DNA of 64,000 nt from Lachnospiraceae bacterium. GTDB lineage: Bacteria; Bacillota; Clostridia; Lachnospirales; Lachnospiraceae. A program made the position numbers and the translations under genes. This document shows, piece after piece, positions 52,733 to 62,497 of this stretch; within the stretch, counting starts at the first letter, position 1; each line of letters begins with the position of its first letter. The notes below the pieces were generated by a model. It was not told the origin of the DNA. It did no database searches and was given only the letters and a program-made list of their open reading frames with translations. The DNA lies in assembly GCA_022799355.1 (NCBI GenBank), contig JAAWOG010000014.1, forward strand, positions 1 to 64,000. Direction: 5' to 3'.

Positions 52733-53923
52733 TTACAGAAGCTTGTCAAGTACCGACCTGCCTACGGTTCCTTCCGGCATGGCCACCCCGAAGTTATCCG
52801 CAACGGTAGCGCCGATCACCCCGAACGTATCTTCCTGTTCCAATGCGCCGCCATGTTCCATCTTTTTAGAATATGCGACAAAAGGCACATACTCCCTTGT
52901 GTGGTCCGTTCCCGTATAGGTAGGATCATTTCCGTGGTCCGCGGTCAGAATCACAAGGTCATCCTCCCGCATCTTTTCCAGCAGAACGCCCAGATTCTTA
53001 TCAAACTTCTCAATCTCTTCGGCATATCCCTTCACATCCCGGCGGTGTCCCCAGAGCGCGTCAAAGTCCACCAGATTGACAAAACAAAGCCCGTTAAAAT
53101 CTCTGTCCGCAATTTCCAGCGTCTGTTCCATACCGTGTACGGAACTGTCGGAATGATGGGTTTCCGTGATGCCCTCGCCGCAGAAAATATCATGGATCTT
53201 TCCGACGCCGATCACATCAAAGCCCGCATCCTGCAGGGCGTTCAGCGCTGTCGCTCCGGAGGGTTTGAGCGCGTAATCATGGCGGTTGCTGGTACGCTTA
53301 AACTCCCCTTTCTTTTTTCCCACATAGGGGCGTGCGATCACGCGCCCGACTCTCCACTCATCCCGCAATGTCAATTCCCTTGCAATCTCACAGCAGCGGT
53401 AGAGATTTTCCAGGTCAAAGGTCTCCTCGTTGCCGCAGATCTGCAGCACGGAATCCGCAGAAGTATAGACGATCATCGCTCCCGTCTCGATCTCTTCCTC
53501 GCCCAGTTCCTCGATGATCTTTGTGCCGCTGTAACTCTTATTGCCGATCACTCTTTTCCCGCAGCGCTTCTCCAGCTCCGCGATCAGCTCCGGCGGAAAA
53601 CCGGTCTCGGTAAAGGTCTGAAAGGGCTTTTCGGTTTTGATGCCCATGATCTCCCAGTGCCCTGTCATGGTATCCTTTCCTCTGCTCACCTCCCCAAGCC
53701 GCATATACCGTCCAAGGGGTTTCTCCGCAGCCTTCATCTCTCCCCCTCCATGGAGGTTGAGCATACCGAGTTTCGTCAGATTCGGTATCTCAATACTTCC
53801 CATCTTATCCAGAATATGCCCGAAGGTATCTGAGCCCACATCCCCGAAATCCGCCGCATCCGGCAGTGCGCCGATGCCGAGGGAATCCAGAACAATCACA
53901 AAAATTCTTTTAAATTCACTCAT
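52733..53923 (-). CDS. deoB: Phosphopentomutase
   Basis: A 396-residue alkaline-phosphatase-fold enzyme moving phosphate between C1 and C5 of ribose or deoxyribose. It begins [24 protein letters not shown] with the metal-binding Asp, has [13 protein letters not shown] with the acceptor threonine near 87, and ends with [22 protein letters not shown] metal ligands near 335. It feeds ribose 5-phosphate or deoxyribose 5-phosphate (to DeoC) from the phosphorylase reaction of this operon. Confidence 0.96.
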   Translation of the reverse strand: MSEFKRIFVIVLDSLGIGALPDAADFGDVGSDTFGHILDKMGSIEIPNLTKLGMLNLHGGGEMKAAEKPLGRYMRLGEVSRGKDTMTGHWEIMGIKTEKPFQTFTETGFPPELIAELEKRCGKRVIGNKSYSGTKIIEELGEEEIETGAMIVYTSADSVLQICGNEETFDLENLYRCCEIARELTLRDEWRVGRVIARPYVGKKKGEFKRTSNRHDYALKPSGATALNALQDAGFDVIGVGKIHDIFCGEGITETHHSDSSVHGMEQTLEIADRDFNGLCFVNLVDFDALWGHRRDVKGYAEEIEKFDKNLGVLLEKMREDDLVILTADHGNDPTYTGTDHTREYVPFVAYSKKMEHGGALEQEDTFGVIGATVADNFGVAMPEGTVGRSVLDKLL

Positions 53924-53981
53924 AGTTTTATCTCTCCCGCTATATTTTTTCCCGTATTCTATTTCTATCTATCTTCGCTCT

Positions 53982-54026
53982 CACATTGCCGGCCGCCGGG
54001 AGGAACATAAAATGCTCCGCCGCCAC
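53982..54026 (-). repeat. Nested-palindrome element, copy D (half element)
   Basis: One outer arm of the dispersed element (CACATTGCCGG, then GCCGGGAGGAACATAAAATG and CTCCGCCGCCAC) lies between add and deoB. The arm matches copy A exactly in its variable part. The central hairpin and the second arm are missing, and unrelated sequence follows, so this is a truncated copy. Confidence 0.75.
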
Positions 54027-54078
54027 CCTTCTCGATGCATGGAAATCACAGAAAAATGTCATTTTGCACCGGTAAGCC

Positions 54079-55050
54079 TTATGAAAAACACCGCCTCAGT
54101 TTCTCACGGATCTCTTCCCCTGCAAACGAAACCTCCACCGCATTTTTCATGCACAGCATAATCTCTTCATCGCTCACACCGTACATTTTCTGAATAAATG
54201 CCAGCTCTTCCGTCAGCGATGTACCGCTCACGGTCCGGTTATCCGTATTGACCGTGACCAACAGCCCCCGATCCAGAAATTCCCGAAGGGGATAATCCTC
54301 CGGCCTTTTTACCGCCTTTGTCTGCAGGTTGCTGATGGGGCACATCTCGATTCCGACGCCGGCTTCTTTCACGATCTTTTGCACATCAGCTCTGCCTCCC
54401 ATGGCGATACCGTGCCCGATCCGTCCTGCTTTCGCCTTCACCGCGCCGATGATATTTTCTGCGCTGCCGCATTCCCCCGCATGGATCGTGTAAGGCATCC
54501 CCAGTTTTCTCACCTGCTCAAACAGGCTCATAAACCCGGACATGGGATATACTTCCTCCGCTCCCGCCAGGTCCGCGGCACAGACGCCCGCTCCCAGAAA
54601 TTCCCGCGCCGTCCTGATCATCTCCATATTTTTCTCTTCGCTGTAATGGCGCATGGCACAGACGATCACATGATAAGCCACGCCGAACTTTTGTCCTCCC
54701 GCATCAAGCCCTTTCAGCAGCGCCTCAATGGCGTGCTTTGTATCCATGCCTTTGCTCCCGCAGGCAAGGGGATCAAAACGGATCTCCGCATACCTGACAT
54801 TCTCACTGCCCATTGTCTTTAAAATATCGATCCCGGCTTCCGTAAGCCCCGCCTCGTCCTGCAGACAGGCAATGGGCAGCACAAATTTTTCCAGATATTC
54901 CGAAAGGCTGCCGCAGTCCTCAGACACTCTGAGTTCCTTCTCCTCCACGAGCCTCCCCAGACGGTTCCCGATAAATTCCCGGCTGAGCGAACCATCCAGA
55001 TGACAATGCAGTTCCAATTTAGGCAGTTTCTTTAATTCCTCTTTTGTCAT
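54079..55050 (-). CDS. add: Adenosine deaminase
   Basis: A 323-residue amidohydrolase turning adenosine or deoxyadenosine into inosine or deoxyinosine. Zinc ligands are in KLELHCHLDGS near 12-22, the HAGECGSAENI segment near 195 carries a further ligand and the catalytic Glu, and VTVNTDNRTVSGTSL holds the Asp pair. ATG 55050 (MTKEELKKL) is preferred, with AGGAAGGG upstream. It is part of the udp-deoC-cdd-add-deoB salvage operon. Confidence 0.93.
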   Translation of the reverse strand: MTKEELKKLPKLELHCHLDGSLSREFIGNRLGRLVEEKELRVSEDCGSLSEYLEKFVLPIACLQDEAGLTEAGIDILKTMGSENVRYAEIRFDPLACGSKGMDTKHAIEALLKGLDAGGQKFGVAYHVIVCAMRHYSEEKNMEMIRTAREFLGAGVCAADLAGAEEVYPMSGFMSLFEQVRKLGMPYTIHAGECGSAENIIGAVKAKAGRIGHGIAMGGRADVQKIVKEAGVGIEMCPISNLQTKAVKRPEDYPLREFLDRGLLVTVNTDNRTVSGTSLTEELAFIQKMYGVSDEEIMLCMKNAVEVSFAGEEIREKLRRCFS

Positions 55051-55178
55051 GATCCCTTCCTGTTCCACTGCGGACTACGGCGCTGTTTTTTTATTTCAGC
55101 CCCACAGAAGCCCGTATATACGACAGGGCACCCTGGCCCATAGCCCTCTTAACCCATCTTCTGCATATCCCGGTTTTA

Positions 55179-55598
55179 TCACGCCAGATTCGCGGGACCG
55201 AAGCCCCCCGGAAGTATATCCTTCAATGTAAAAATTTCATACTCCTGCCTGCTCTTTGCCATGATAACCTGAAATGTGTCGGGATCGCAGAACTCCATCA
55301 TCACCTGCCTGCATACGCCGCAGGGCGCCGCGTATTCCGTAAGGATTCCTTCTTTCCCCCCGACAACGCAGATCGCATCAAATTCCCGCACCCCTTCGCT
55401 GACCGCCTTGAAAAAAGCGGTCCGCTCGGCGCAGTTCGTCGGCGTATAGGCGGCATTTTCGATATTGCAGCCCGTATAAAGTGATCCGTTCTTTGCCAGC
55501 AGCGCCGCCCCAACTCTGAAATGAGAATAGGGCACATAGGAAAACTCCATCTGTCCAATCGCCAGATCAATCATCTCTTCTATCAGCTTTTTATCCAC
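55179..55598 (-). CDS. cdd: Cytidine deaminase
   Basis: A 139-residue zinc enzyme deaminating cytidine and deoxycytidine. It has YSHFRVGAALLAKNGSLYTGCNIENAAY, the CAER catalytic Glu near 58, and the two zinc cysteines in PCGVCRQ near 92. The start is GTG, six bases after AGGAGG. The product uridine is the substrate of the uridine phosphorylase of the same operon. Confidence 0.95.
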   Translation of the reverse strand: MDKKLIEEMIDLAIGQMEFSYVPYSHFRVGAALLAKNGSLYTGCNIENAAYTPTNCAERTAFFKAVSEGVREFDAICVVGGKEGILTEYAAPCGVCRQVMMEFCDPDTFQVIMAKSRQEYEIFTLKDILPGGFGPANLA

Positions 55599-55650
55599 TC
55601 TGCACCTCCTGTGGGTTGTTATCTCTTTCGTTCCCCTGACTCAGTTATCT

Positions 55651-56316
55651 TTAGTATCCGGTCGCCTCTTCCTTTTTCAGCAGTTTGATAATACGGCTTG
55701 TGCCGAGACGGTCCGCTCCCAGGGCAAGAAACTTCTCCGCATCCTCCAAAGAAGAAATGCCGCCTGCCGCCTTGATCTTTACCTTCTCTCCCACATGCTC
55801 CGCAAACAGCTTCACATCGTCAAACGTAGCGCCTGCGGTGGAAAATCCGGTGGACGTCTTAATATAGTCCGCTCCCGCTTTGGTTACGATCTCACACATT
55901 TTTATCTTTTCTTCATCCGTCAGAAGGCAGGTCTCGATAATCACCTTCAGTATTTTATCCCCGCATGCCGCCTTCAGTGTGCGGATTTCTTCCTCCACCA
56001 GGTCGTACTTTTTGTCCTTCAGCCAGCCGATATTGATCACCATATCAATTTCCGCCGCCCCGTTTTTGATGGCGTCTTTTGTCTCAAATTCCTTTACCGC
56101 CGTTGTCATATAACCGTTGGGGAAGCCGATCACCGTGCAGACAGCCACCTTTCCCTGCAGATAATCCGCCGCTTCCTTCACGTAGGAAGGCGCAATACAG
56201 ACGGAAGCCGTCCCGTATTTTACCGCGTCATCGCAGATCTGTCTGATCTCCTCCCATGTGGAAGGCTGCAGAAGCAGCGTGTGATCCACATGTTTTACCA
56301 TTTCCTTTACATCCAT
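55651..56316 (-). CDS. deoC: Deoxyribose-phosphate aldolase
   Basis: A 221-residue class I aldolase splitting deoxyribose 5-phosphate to acetaldehyde and glyceraldehyde 3-phosphate. It has [29 protein letters not shown], the Schiff-base lysine in [10 protein letters not shown] near 153, and [12 protein letters not shown] with the second lysine near 180. ATG 56316 is chosen because AGGAGG is eight bases ahead; an ATG two codons earlier is too close to it. It follows udp after a short gap. Confidence 0.95.
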   Translation of the reverse strand: MDVKEMVKHVDHTLLLQPSTWEEIRQICDDAVKYGTASVCIAPSYVKEAADYLQGKVAVCTVIGFPNGYMTTAVKEFETKDAIKNGAAEIDMVINIGWLKDKKYDLVEEEIRTLKAACGDKILKVIIETCLLTDEEKIKMCEIVTKAGADYIKTSTGFSTAGATFDDVKLFAEHVGEKVKIKAAGGISSLEDAEKFLALGADRLGTSRIIKLLKKEEATGY

Positions 56317-56335
56317 ATCCATATCCTCCTGTTCG

Positions 56336-57118
56336 TTATTCCTGTTCCCTGTCCTTTTTGATCAGTTCACGGATAGCCTCCACTGCCACCTGAATTGCCA
56401 TATCCGTGTCATGCGCCACCGGGTTTTCCAGCCCCAGCTTTTCCCTCTCCTGGTTTGCCACTACCAAAAAGCAGGAACCCGCTCTCACCCTCAGATAACC
56501 GGCCACAATAAACAGCGCCGCCGATTCCATCTCCGAGGCAAGACAGCCCATCCTCTTCCAGGCTTCCCATTTGTTCATCAGTTCATAGCCGACCGGCTTT
56601 GTCTCCGGTTCGTGCTGGCCATAAAAAGCGTCCTTGCACTGCACTACTCCCGTATGGAACGGATAGCCTTTCTTTTTTGCCGCTTCCACCAGCGCGTTTG
56701 TTACCGTAAGGTCAGCCACCGCCGGAAATTCAATGGGAGCATACTCCTTCGTAGTTCCCTCCATACGGATCGCGCCCGTTGCCACCACCACATCGCCGCT
56801 CTTTACCTCCGTCTGCATCCCGCCGCAGGTGCCGATGCGGACAAACGTATCCGCGCCGCAGCGATACAGCTCCTCCATGGCGATAGAAGCGGAAGGACCG
56901 CCGATACCGGTGGATGTAACGCTGACCTTCACCCCGTCCAGGGTGCCGGTATAGGTAACATATTCCCTGTTATCCGCAATCAGCACCGGATTCTCAAAGT
57001 ACTGCGCAATTCTGGCACAGCGCTTGGGATCTCCCGGCATAATCACATACCTGCCGACTTCGCCCTGCGCCACCTGAATATGATATTGTCTGCTCTCATC
57101 CTCTGAATAATTCTTCAT
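56336..57118 (-). CDS. udp: Uridine phosphorylase
   Basis: A 260-residue nucleoside phosphorylase of the PNP/UDP family. It has [15 protein letters not shown] near 25-40 (phosphate site), [24 protein letters not shown] and [10 protein letters not shown] near 195-205 (ribose and base site). The specificity segment with an Arg near [10 protein letters not shown] and the QCKDAFYGQ motif favour uridine over purines. It is the first gene of the salvage operon, with a promoter about 110 bases upstream. Confidence 0.9.
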   Translation of the reverse strand: MKNYSEDESRQYHIQVAQGEVGRYVIMPGDPKRCARIAQYFENPVLIADNREYVTYTGTLDGVKVSVTSTGIGGPSASIAMEELYRCGADTFVRIGTCGGMQTEVKSGDVVVATGAIRMEGTTKEYAPIEFPAVADLTVTNALVEAAKKKGYPFHTGVVQCKDAFYGQHEPETKPVGYELMNKWEAWKRMGCLASEMESAALFIVAGYLRVRAGSCFLVVANQEREKLGLENPVAHDTDMAIQVAVEAIRELIKKDREQE

Positions 57119-57236
57119 AATACCTTCTCTCCTGTCTCTGTGTGATATTTTATAACAGTTTATCTTATCCGAAAAACCGCTTTACACTTTTGCCGTATAA
57201 TTTATCGTTATCACATAAATTTTCTGACATATCACT

Positions 57237-57265
57237 ATTTTAATATTCTAACCGCATTTTTGCAA
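57237..57265 (-). promoter_or_regulatory. Promoter of the nucleoside-salvage operon
   Basis: TTGCAA (57260-57265) and TAAAAT (57237-57242) on the minus strand, spaced by 17 bases, lie about 120 bases before the udp ATG. The -35 box falls at the 3' edge of the Crp/Fnr gene's flank, so the operon can be read independently of it. Imperfect TGATATGTCA and TGTGATAACG motifs in the leader might be regulator sites. Confidence 0.6.
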
Positions 57266-57270
57266 TAACA

Positions 57271-57999
57271 TTATGACAGGTCGATCTTTTTTTCGACGAT
57301 CTTCCTCAGTTCCTCATACTGCTCCCTGCTGATCGTTATTTTCTGCCCTTTTTTCGTGATCAGCCCCTCTTCGTAAAATTTTTTTACGCTGCGGTTAATG
57401 CTCCGCAGACACAGCCCCGTCTCGTCCGCCAGCGACTGTCTGCCGACGGGAATCTCCAGAAAACCGTCCTGATGGTACTTTTTATAATAGTCCACCAGAT
57501 ACAGTGCCAGCCGGTCCGCCCCCTGCATAAACAAAAAAAGCCTGTTGTTTCTCCCTTCGGTCAGAAGATATTCACAGATCTGTTTCGCCTCATATTTCAT
57601 TGCCTGAATATCCGAATACATCCACCTCTGAAATACCGCCCTCGGCAGTTTCATAACCACACAGTCCGTCACCGTCCAGAGGTTTGTCCTGTAGAGTTCC
57701 TCGTCCGTCATAAATTCCATGCCGCCAAAGGCGTACAGCTTATCAAACCTCATATAGTTAAAAGGCACACCGTACACCCGGTAATCCGCCGCCTCCACAA
57801 CGCCATTTATCACATAATAAATCGTATCGGCGGGCTCTCCCTCCTTTACCAGCAGCGTATCTTTCTTTATTTTTTCCACCCTGCACGCTTCCATAAGCCA
57901 CTGCGGAGCATCCCTGAAATATTCTTCAAACTGTTTCCGTTTTTTACTCTCCGTCTCCTTTAAAAAGGGCGACAGATCACACATCTGATCCCGCTTCAT
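57271..57999 (-). CDS. Crp/Fnr-family transcriptional regulator
   Basis: A 242-residue regulator with an N-terminal cyclic-nucleotide-binding-like fold (about 30-145, KKDTLLVKEGEPADTIYYVINGVVEA) and a C-terminal winged helix (about 165-235, GRQSLADETGLCLRSINRSVKKF). Its cysteines do not form an Fnr-type iron-sulfur cluster pattern and the cAMP-binding RxxS motif is not seen, so the effector is unknown. ATG 57999 overlaps the upstream stop by four bases (ATGA), and AAGGAAGG precedes it. Confidence 0.88.
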   Translation of the reverse strand: MKRDQMCDLSPFLKETESKKRKQFEEYFRDAPQWLMEACRVEKIKKDTLLVKEGEPADTIYYVINGVVEAADYRVYGVPFNYMRFDKLYAFGGMEFMTDEELYRTNLWTVTDCVVMKLPRAVFQRWMYSDIQAMKYEAKQICEYLLTEGRNNRLFLFMQGADRLALYLVDYYKKYHQDGFLEIPVGRQSLADETGLCLRSINRSVKKFYEEGLITKKGQKITISREQYEELRKIVEKKIDLS

Positions 58000-58646
58000 G
58001 CGGAAACCTTCCTTTCTGCCTGATAAGCGGCGGCACGTACCATATACTTTTTGATCCGCTCCGAAAAGAACTGAATCACCGGTCCGGCCAAAAGCGCCGT
58101 AGCCACAGTGATAAAACCGAGCCTGCCGCCTAAGATAACACCCGTTATTACACATACTATATCAAAACAAATCTTTATGGTCCGGTACTCCTTCCCCGCT
58201 TTGTCTTTGATCAGCATCACAACGCCGGTAAAAGGATCAAGCCCGATATCCGCCGCAATAAACATCGCGACACCGAAATACAGAGACAGACACCCGATCA
58301 ATGCCCCCAGGATCTGCAGCGCCGGTGTCTGCACCGGAAACAGCAGCGAATAGAGCTTTCCGCCCAGATCCACAACAGTGCCATAGGGAAGAATATAAAT
58401 AAATGTGCCGATATTCACATAACGCCGTCCCGCAAAGAAAACAACCGCCGTCAGCGCAAAATTTACAATATTGGATGCCATTCCAAGCTGCCCGGCGGAA
58501 AGCCCCAGCGCGTTCCTTAACCCGTCATACACAATGCCGATCGGATCGTTCCCCAAAGAAGCCGCCGCATTAAAAGCAATTCCCGTTCCTACAAATAAAA
58601 TACCAACCACCGCCAGTATCATCTTTCTTACTTTTTCCCTGTTCAA
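57996..58646 (-). CDS. YczE/YitT-like membrane protein
   Basis: A 216-residue membrane protein with five or six predicted helices. The stretch FVGTGIAFNAAASLGNDPIGIVYDGLRNALGLSAGQ and the later AADIGLDPFTGVVMLI are typical of the YczE/YyaS/YitT group, whose function is not established. It is translationally coupled to the Crp/Fnr gene downstream, which suggests that the regulator and the membrane protein act together. Confidence 0.82.
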   Translation of the reverse strand: MNREKVRKMILAVVGILFVGTGIAFNAAASLGNDPIGIVYDGLRNALGLSAGQLGMASNIVNFALTAVVFFAGRRYVNIGTFIYILPYGTVVDLGGKLYSLLFPVQTPALQILGALIGCLSLYFGVAMFIAADIGLDPFTGVVMLIKDKAGKEYRTIKICFDIVCVITGVILGGRLGFITVATALLAGPVIQFFSERIKKYMVRAAAYQAERKVSA

Positions 58647-58766
58647 TGAATCTTCCCCGCTTTCCGCCGTTTATCCCAAACGGCATATATTCCGCACAAA
58701 AATGCGCTCCATACAACACCCTGCAGCATTTCTTACTACGGAAATTATGGCATATGCCCCAAAAGC

Positions 58767-58790
58767 AAAAAAGGACTACAGTCCTTTTTT
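58767..58790 (-). terminator. Terminator of the GNAT gene
   Basis: AAAAAAGGACT pairs with AGTCCTTTTTT around a two-base loop, about 60 bases after the stop of the acetyltransferase gene and upstream of the YczE-like gene. It can work in both directions. Confidence 0.85.
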
Positions 58791-58848
58791 ATAAGATCCA
58801 TTTTTATTTTATCAAATTTTCACAATTTTACTTCATAAATTTTGTGCA

Positions 58849-59415
58849 TTATTCCCGGGAACCATACCACTTTACCGCCGCCGGCTTTTCCAAATGCTCC
58901 CCAAGATGCTTTTCCATCCACACAAGATGATACCAGCGCCCAAACTTATAACCGCACCGATGAAACTTTCCCGTCAGCCGGTAGCCCATATGTTCATGGA
59001 ACCGGATACTGTTGCAGGTGAGATACTCATCTTCCACCTCAGGACAGGCGATGCAGGCGTTTACGTTTATGATATGCATCAGAGACAGCTCCCTTTCCAG
59101 AGCGGCGTATAATTCTCTGCCCAGCCCCATCCTCCGGCTGTCCTTCTCCACATAGATCGCCGTCTCCACGGACCAGTCAGCGGCAGGGCGCTCGTTAAGG
59201 GGGCCGGCATAGGCATATCCTGCAAGCTTTCCATCCCTCTCTGCCACCAGATACGGATATTTTTCCAGTGTACGCCCTATCCTTCTTTGAAATTCCTCCA
59301 CGGAAGGCACCTCATACTCAAAGGTGATTGCCGTCCTCCTGACATAAGGCGCATAGATCTCCACAAGCCGCTCCGCATCCGCCATCTTCGCCGCCCTGAT
59401 AATACTTTGTTCCAT
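58849..59415 (-). CDS. GNAT acetyltransferase (phosphinothricin acetyltransferase-like)
   Basis: A 188-residue GNAT enzyme resembling the Pat/YwnH group. It opens RAAKMADAERLVEIYAPYVRRTAITFEYEVPS, the acetyl-CoA loop is RRMGLGRELY near 95-104, and it ends HRCGYKFGRWYHLVWMEKHL. Such enzymes acetylate glutamate analogues or methionine sulfoximine-type compounds; the natural substrate here is unknown. It stands between element E and its own terminator. Confidence 0.87.
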   Translation of the reverse strand: MEQSIIRAAKMADAERLVEIYAPYVRRTAITFEYEVPSVEEFQRRIGRTLEKYPYLVAERDGKLAGYAYAGPLNERPAADWSVETAIYVEKDSRRMGLGRELYAALERELSLMHIINVNACIACPEVEDEYLTCNSIRFHEHMGYRLTGKFHRCGYKFGRWYHLVWMEKHLGEHLEKPAAVKWYGSRE

Positions 59416-59445
59416 TTTTATTCACACTTTCTATCACGCAGCTTC

Positions 59446-59533
59446 CATGTCATTTTGTTCCGATTGCCGGACGCCGGGAAGGACATAAAATGCTCCCTCC
59501 CGGCCGGATAAATGGTTCAACAAAATTACATTG
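59446..59533 (-). repeat. Nested-palindrome element, copy E (internal deletion)
   Basis: An 88-bp form with both outer ends (CATGTCATTTTG and AAATTACATTG) and one inner arm (GCCGGGAAGGACATAAAATG), but without the central hairpin. The remaining arm joins directly to CTCCCGGCC of the other side. It looks like an internally deleted copy, between the GNAT gene and leuB. Confidence 0.75.
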
Positions 59534-59536
59534 ATT

Positions 59537-60622
59537 TTATTTTATCCTGTCCGCAATGGCATCTCCCATCCCGGCGCAGTTCACTTCACTGCATCCCTCC
59601 GACATAATATCCACGGTCCGAAGGCCATCCTTCAATACCTGCCGCACCGCCTCGTCGATGGCATCCGCCTCTTTATCCAGGTCGAAACTGTAACGCAGCA
59701 TCATGGACGCCGAAAGAATCGTGGCAATCGGGTTTGCCTTTCCTGTGCCTGCGATATCAGGCGCGGAACCATGGCTTGGCTCATAGAGCCCGAACCTGCT
59801 GTCATTTAAGCTGGCGGAGGAGAGCATACCGATGGAACCGGTCACCATACTCGCCTCATCCGATAAAATATCCCCAAACATATTTTCCGTCAGGATCACA
59901 TCAAACTGCGCCGGATCTTTCACAAGCTGCATGGCACAGTTGTCCACCAGCATATGCTCCAGTTCCACATCCGGATAATCCTTTGCCACCTCATTCACAA
60001 CGGCTCTCCACAATCTGGAGGAATCCAGCACATTCGCCTTGTCCACGGAAGTCACTTTCTTCCTTCTCTTCCTCGCGATATCAAATCCTTTTATGGCGAT
60101 CCTTCTGATCTCCGTCTCATCATAGGTCAGCGTATCGACGGCTTTCCTTACGCCGTTCTCCTCCACGGTCTTCCTCTCTCCAAAGTAAAGCCCGCCGGTC
60201 AGCTCCCGCATGATCATCATATCAAAACCTGCCGCACTGATCTCCTCCTTCAAAGGACATGCTCCCGCCAGTTCCTCATACAAATATGCCGGCCTTAAAT
60301 TGGCAAACAGATTAAGAGACTTGCGCAGCTTTAAAAGTCCCGCCTCCGGCCTTTTCTCAGGGGGAAGCTGATACCAGGGCGAAGTGGAGGTATTGCCGCC
60401 GATGGCTCCCATCAGCACCGCGTCCGCCGCCTTACAGCTTTCTATCGTTTCATCCGTCAAAGGCACCCCGTGTACATCAATGGACGCCCCGCCCATCAGC
60501 ACATCCTCAAACACCATTTCATGGCCGTACTTTTCAGCCACCTTCTCCAGTATCTTTTTAGCCTCTGCCACAATTTCCGGTCCGATCCCGTCTCCGGATA
60601 TGCATGCAATTTTACAGATCAT
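59537..60622 (-). CDS. leuB: 3-isopropylmalate dehydrogenase
   Basis: A 361-residue NAD-dependent enzyme of leucine synthesis. It has [18 protein letters not shown], the substrate arginines in [17 protein letters not shown] near 97-110, the MREL...GLYFGER segment, [13 protein letters not shown], and the NAD loop [20 protein letters not shown] near 285-305. GGAGG precedes the ATG. leuA/C/D are not in the window. A terminator of yajC lies upstream of it. Confidence 0.95.
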   Translation of the reverse strand: MICKIACISGDGIGPEIVAEAKKILEKVAEKYGHEMVFEDVLMGGASIDVHGVPLTDETIESCKAADAVLMGAIGGNTSTSPWYQLPPEKRPEAGLLKLRKSLNLFANLRPAYLYEELAGACPLKEEISAAGFDMMIMRELTGGLYFGERKTVEENGVRKAVDTLTYDETEIRRIAIKGFDIARKRRKKVTSVDKANVLDSSRLWRAVVNEVAKDYPDVELEHMLVDNCAMQLVKDPAQFDVILTENMFGDILSDEASMVTGSIGMLSSASLNDSRFGLYEPSHGSAPDIAGTGKANPIATILSASMMLRYSFDLDKEADAIDEAVRQVLKDGLRTVDIMSEGCSEVNCAGMGDAIADRIK

Positions 60623-60714
60623 GTTTTCTTCCTCCGTCTGTTTCCTGTTTTCTTTCCTGTTCTACTTTTTTATTTTATCAGATGGGCAGCACCCGCGCAA
60701 CAGCAGAAAAGCCC

Positions 60715-60752
60715 AAAAAACGGACAGTCCGCCAAGCGTATTGTCCGTTTTT
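60715..60752 (-). terminator. Terminator of the tgt-yajC operon
   Basis: AAAAACGGACA pairs with TGTCCGTTTTT around a 16-base loop, about 20 bases after the yajC stop. Confidence 0.88.
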
Positions 60753-60773
60753 CTTTCCGCATTTTATTTTCCT

Positions 60774-61082
60774 TTAGCTTTCCGCCTTCTCCACATCGGC
60801 GATCGCTTCTTTCTTCATCGGAATACGGCAGTTTTTATTATTACCAAACTCCACAATAACCGTATCGTCCGTGATATCAATCACCACACCGTAAAAACCG
60901 CTGGTTGTGCATACCACATCCCCGATCTCCAGAGAAGCAAGCATGCCCGCCACTCTTTTCTGTTCCTTTTTCTGAGGTCTCATCAGGAAGAAATAGAAAA
61001 ATCCCACGATAAGTACCAGATAAACGATCATGATCATACCGCCACCCTGTGCGGCAACATCTCCTGTCAGCAAACTTAACAT
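60774..61082 (-). CDS. yajC: Preprotein translocase subunit YajC
   Basis: A 102-residue small membrane protein with one helix (about 15-35, MIMIVYLVLIVGFFYFFLMRPQ) followed by the basic KKEQKR stretch and a beta domain (GDVVCTTSGFYGVVIDITDDTVIVEF). It is an accessory to the SecDF-SecYEG export machinery. ATG 61082 is chosen because GAGGAT precedes it; the longer frame has no support. It follows tgt in the common tgt-yajC order. Confidence 0.93.
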   Translation of the reverse strand: MLSLLTGDVAAQGGGMIMIVYLVLIVGFFYFFLMRPQKKEQKRVAGMLASLEIGDVVCTTSGFYGVVIDITDDTVIVEFGNNKNCRIPMKKEAIADVEKAES

Positions 61083-61217
61083 TCTTTCATCCTCATTTCC
61101 GCGCACATCCGCGCTTATCCCTTCTTTCAAAGCTTTCGCTCCCGCCCTCTTCAAGTGCAAAAGCAAAGCCTGTTTTACTATCATACACAAGTTTACCGCT
61201 GAAAACAAGCCCTATTT

Positions 61218-62357
61218 TCAATTAATGCCAACAAACTGCGCCATCCGCTCAAGCTTCTCCTTCTTATAAAGAGCAAACCTTCCCTGATCCAGCGCATCTC
61301 TGATCTCCGTCATCATCGTATTATAGAAATACAGATTGTGGAGCACGCACAGCCGCATCCCCAGCATCTCCTTCGCTTTCAGAAGATGTCTGATATAAGC
61401 CCTCGAATAACGCCTGCAGGCGGGGCAGGGACATCCCTCCTCGATGGGGCGCATATCCTTCTCATATTTCTGATTAAACAGATTGATCTTCCCGTAGTTG
61501 GTATACAGATGCCCGTGCCTGCCGTTTCTGGACGGATATACGCAGTCGAAAAAGTCCACACCCCGCTCCACGGCTTCCAGAATATTTGCCGGCGTGCCCA
61601 CGCCCATCAGATAAACAGGTTTATGCTCCGGCAGACAGGGCACCGTCTCATCCAGAATATGGTACATCTCCTCATGGGTTTCTCCCACCGCAAGCCCTCC
61701 TACCGCATAACCGTCTAAATCAAGTTCGGCGATCCGCTTCGCGTGTTCGATCCGGATATCATCAAAGATCGCCCCCTGGTTGATGCCAAACAGAAGCTGA
61801 TTGGGGTTGATCGTTCCCTCCTGTCCGTTCAGCTTCCGCATCTTCTCCTGGCAGCGCACAAGCCATCTCGTAGTCCTGTCCACAGAATTTTGCACATACT
61901 GCCTGTCCGCCTTACTGGATGGACATTCATCAAACGCCATCGCGATGGTGGAACCGAGATTGGACTGGATCTGCATACTCTCCTCCGGTCCCATAAAGAT
62001 CTTCCTGCCGTCAATATGGGAATGGAACGCCACGCCCTCCTCCGTGATCTTGCGCAGCTTTGCTAGGGAAAACACCTGAAAACCGCCCGAATCCGTTAAA
62101 ATAGGCTTCTCCCAGGACATAAACTTATGCAGTCCGCCCACGGACCTTATCAGCTCATCCCCCGGCCTGACATGTAAATGATACGTATTGGACAGCTCAA
62201 TCTGCGTCCCGATCTCCTCCAGATCCGAAGTGGCAACCGCTCCCTTAATCGCCGCCGCCGTACCGACATTCATAAAGACAGGGGTTTGCACCACGCCATG
62301 TACCGTTGTAAACTCGGCGCGCTTTGCCCTGCCTTCCTTTGTTAAAATTTTATACAT
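61218..62357 (-). CDS. tgt: tRNA-guanine transglycosylase
   Basis: A 379-residue enzyme that exchanges the wobble guanine for preQ1 in tRNAs with GUN anticodons. It has the DSGGFQVFSLAKLRKI catalytic segment near 92-107, GGLAVGET, the nucleophile Asp in FFDCVYPSRNGRHGH near 263, and zinc ligands in CPCPACRRYSRAYIRHLL near 307-320. GGAGG precedes the ATG. It is paired with yajC, as in many bacteria. Confidence 0.96.
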   Translation of the reverse strand: MYKILTKEGRAKRAEFTTVHGVVQTPVFMNVGTAAAIKGAVATSDLEEIGTQIELSNTYHLHVRPGDELIRSVGGLHKFMSWEKPILTDSGGFQVFSLAKLRKITEEGVAFHSHIDGRKIFMGPEESMQIQSNLGSTIAMAFDECPSSKADRQYVQNSVDRTTRWLVRCQEKMRKLNGQEGTINPNQLLFGINQGAIFDDIRIEHAKRIAELDLDGYAVGGLAVGETHEEMYHILDETVPCLPEHKPVYLMGVGTPANILEAVERGVDFFDCVYPSRNGRHGHLYTNYGKINLFNQKYEKDMRPIEEGCPCPACRRYSRAYIRHLLKAKEMLGMRLCVLHNLYFYNTMMTEIRDALDQGRFALYKKEKLERMAQFVGIN

Positions 62358-62497
62358 AATTCCTCCACTTCATGATGTACACATTCTTTTATATATTGCC
62401 GCTCGCCGAATAAGCAAACTTATTCTTCTCGCTAACGCTCATTATATCGTATTTTCCCGCGTTTATCATCCCATTCTTTTTTTACACTACAAGTTTT

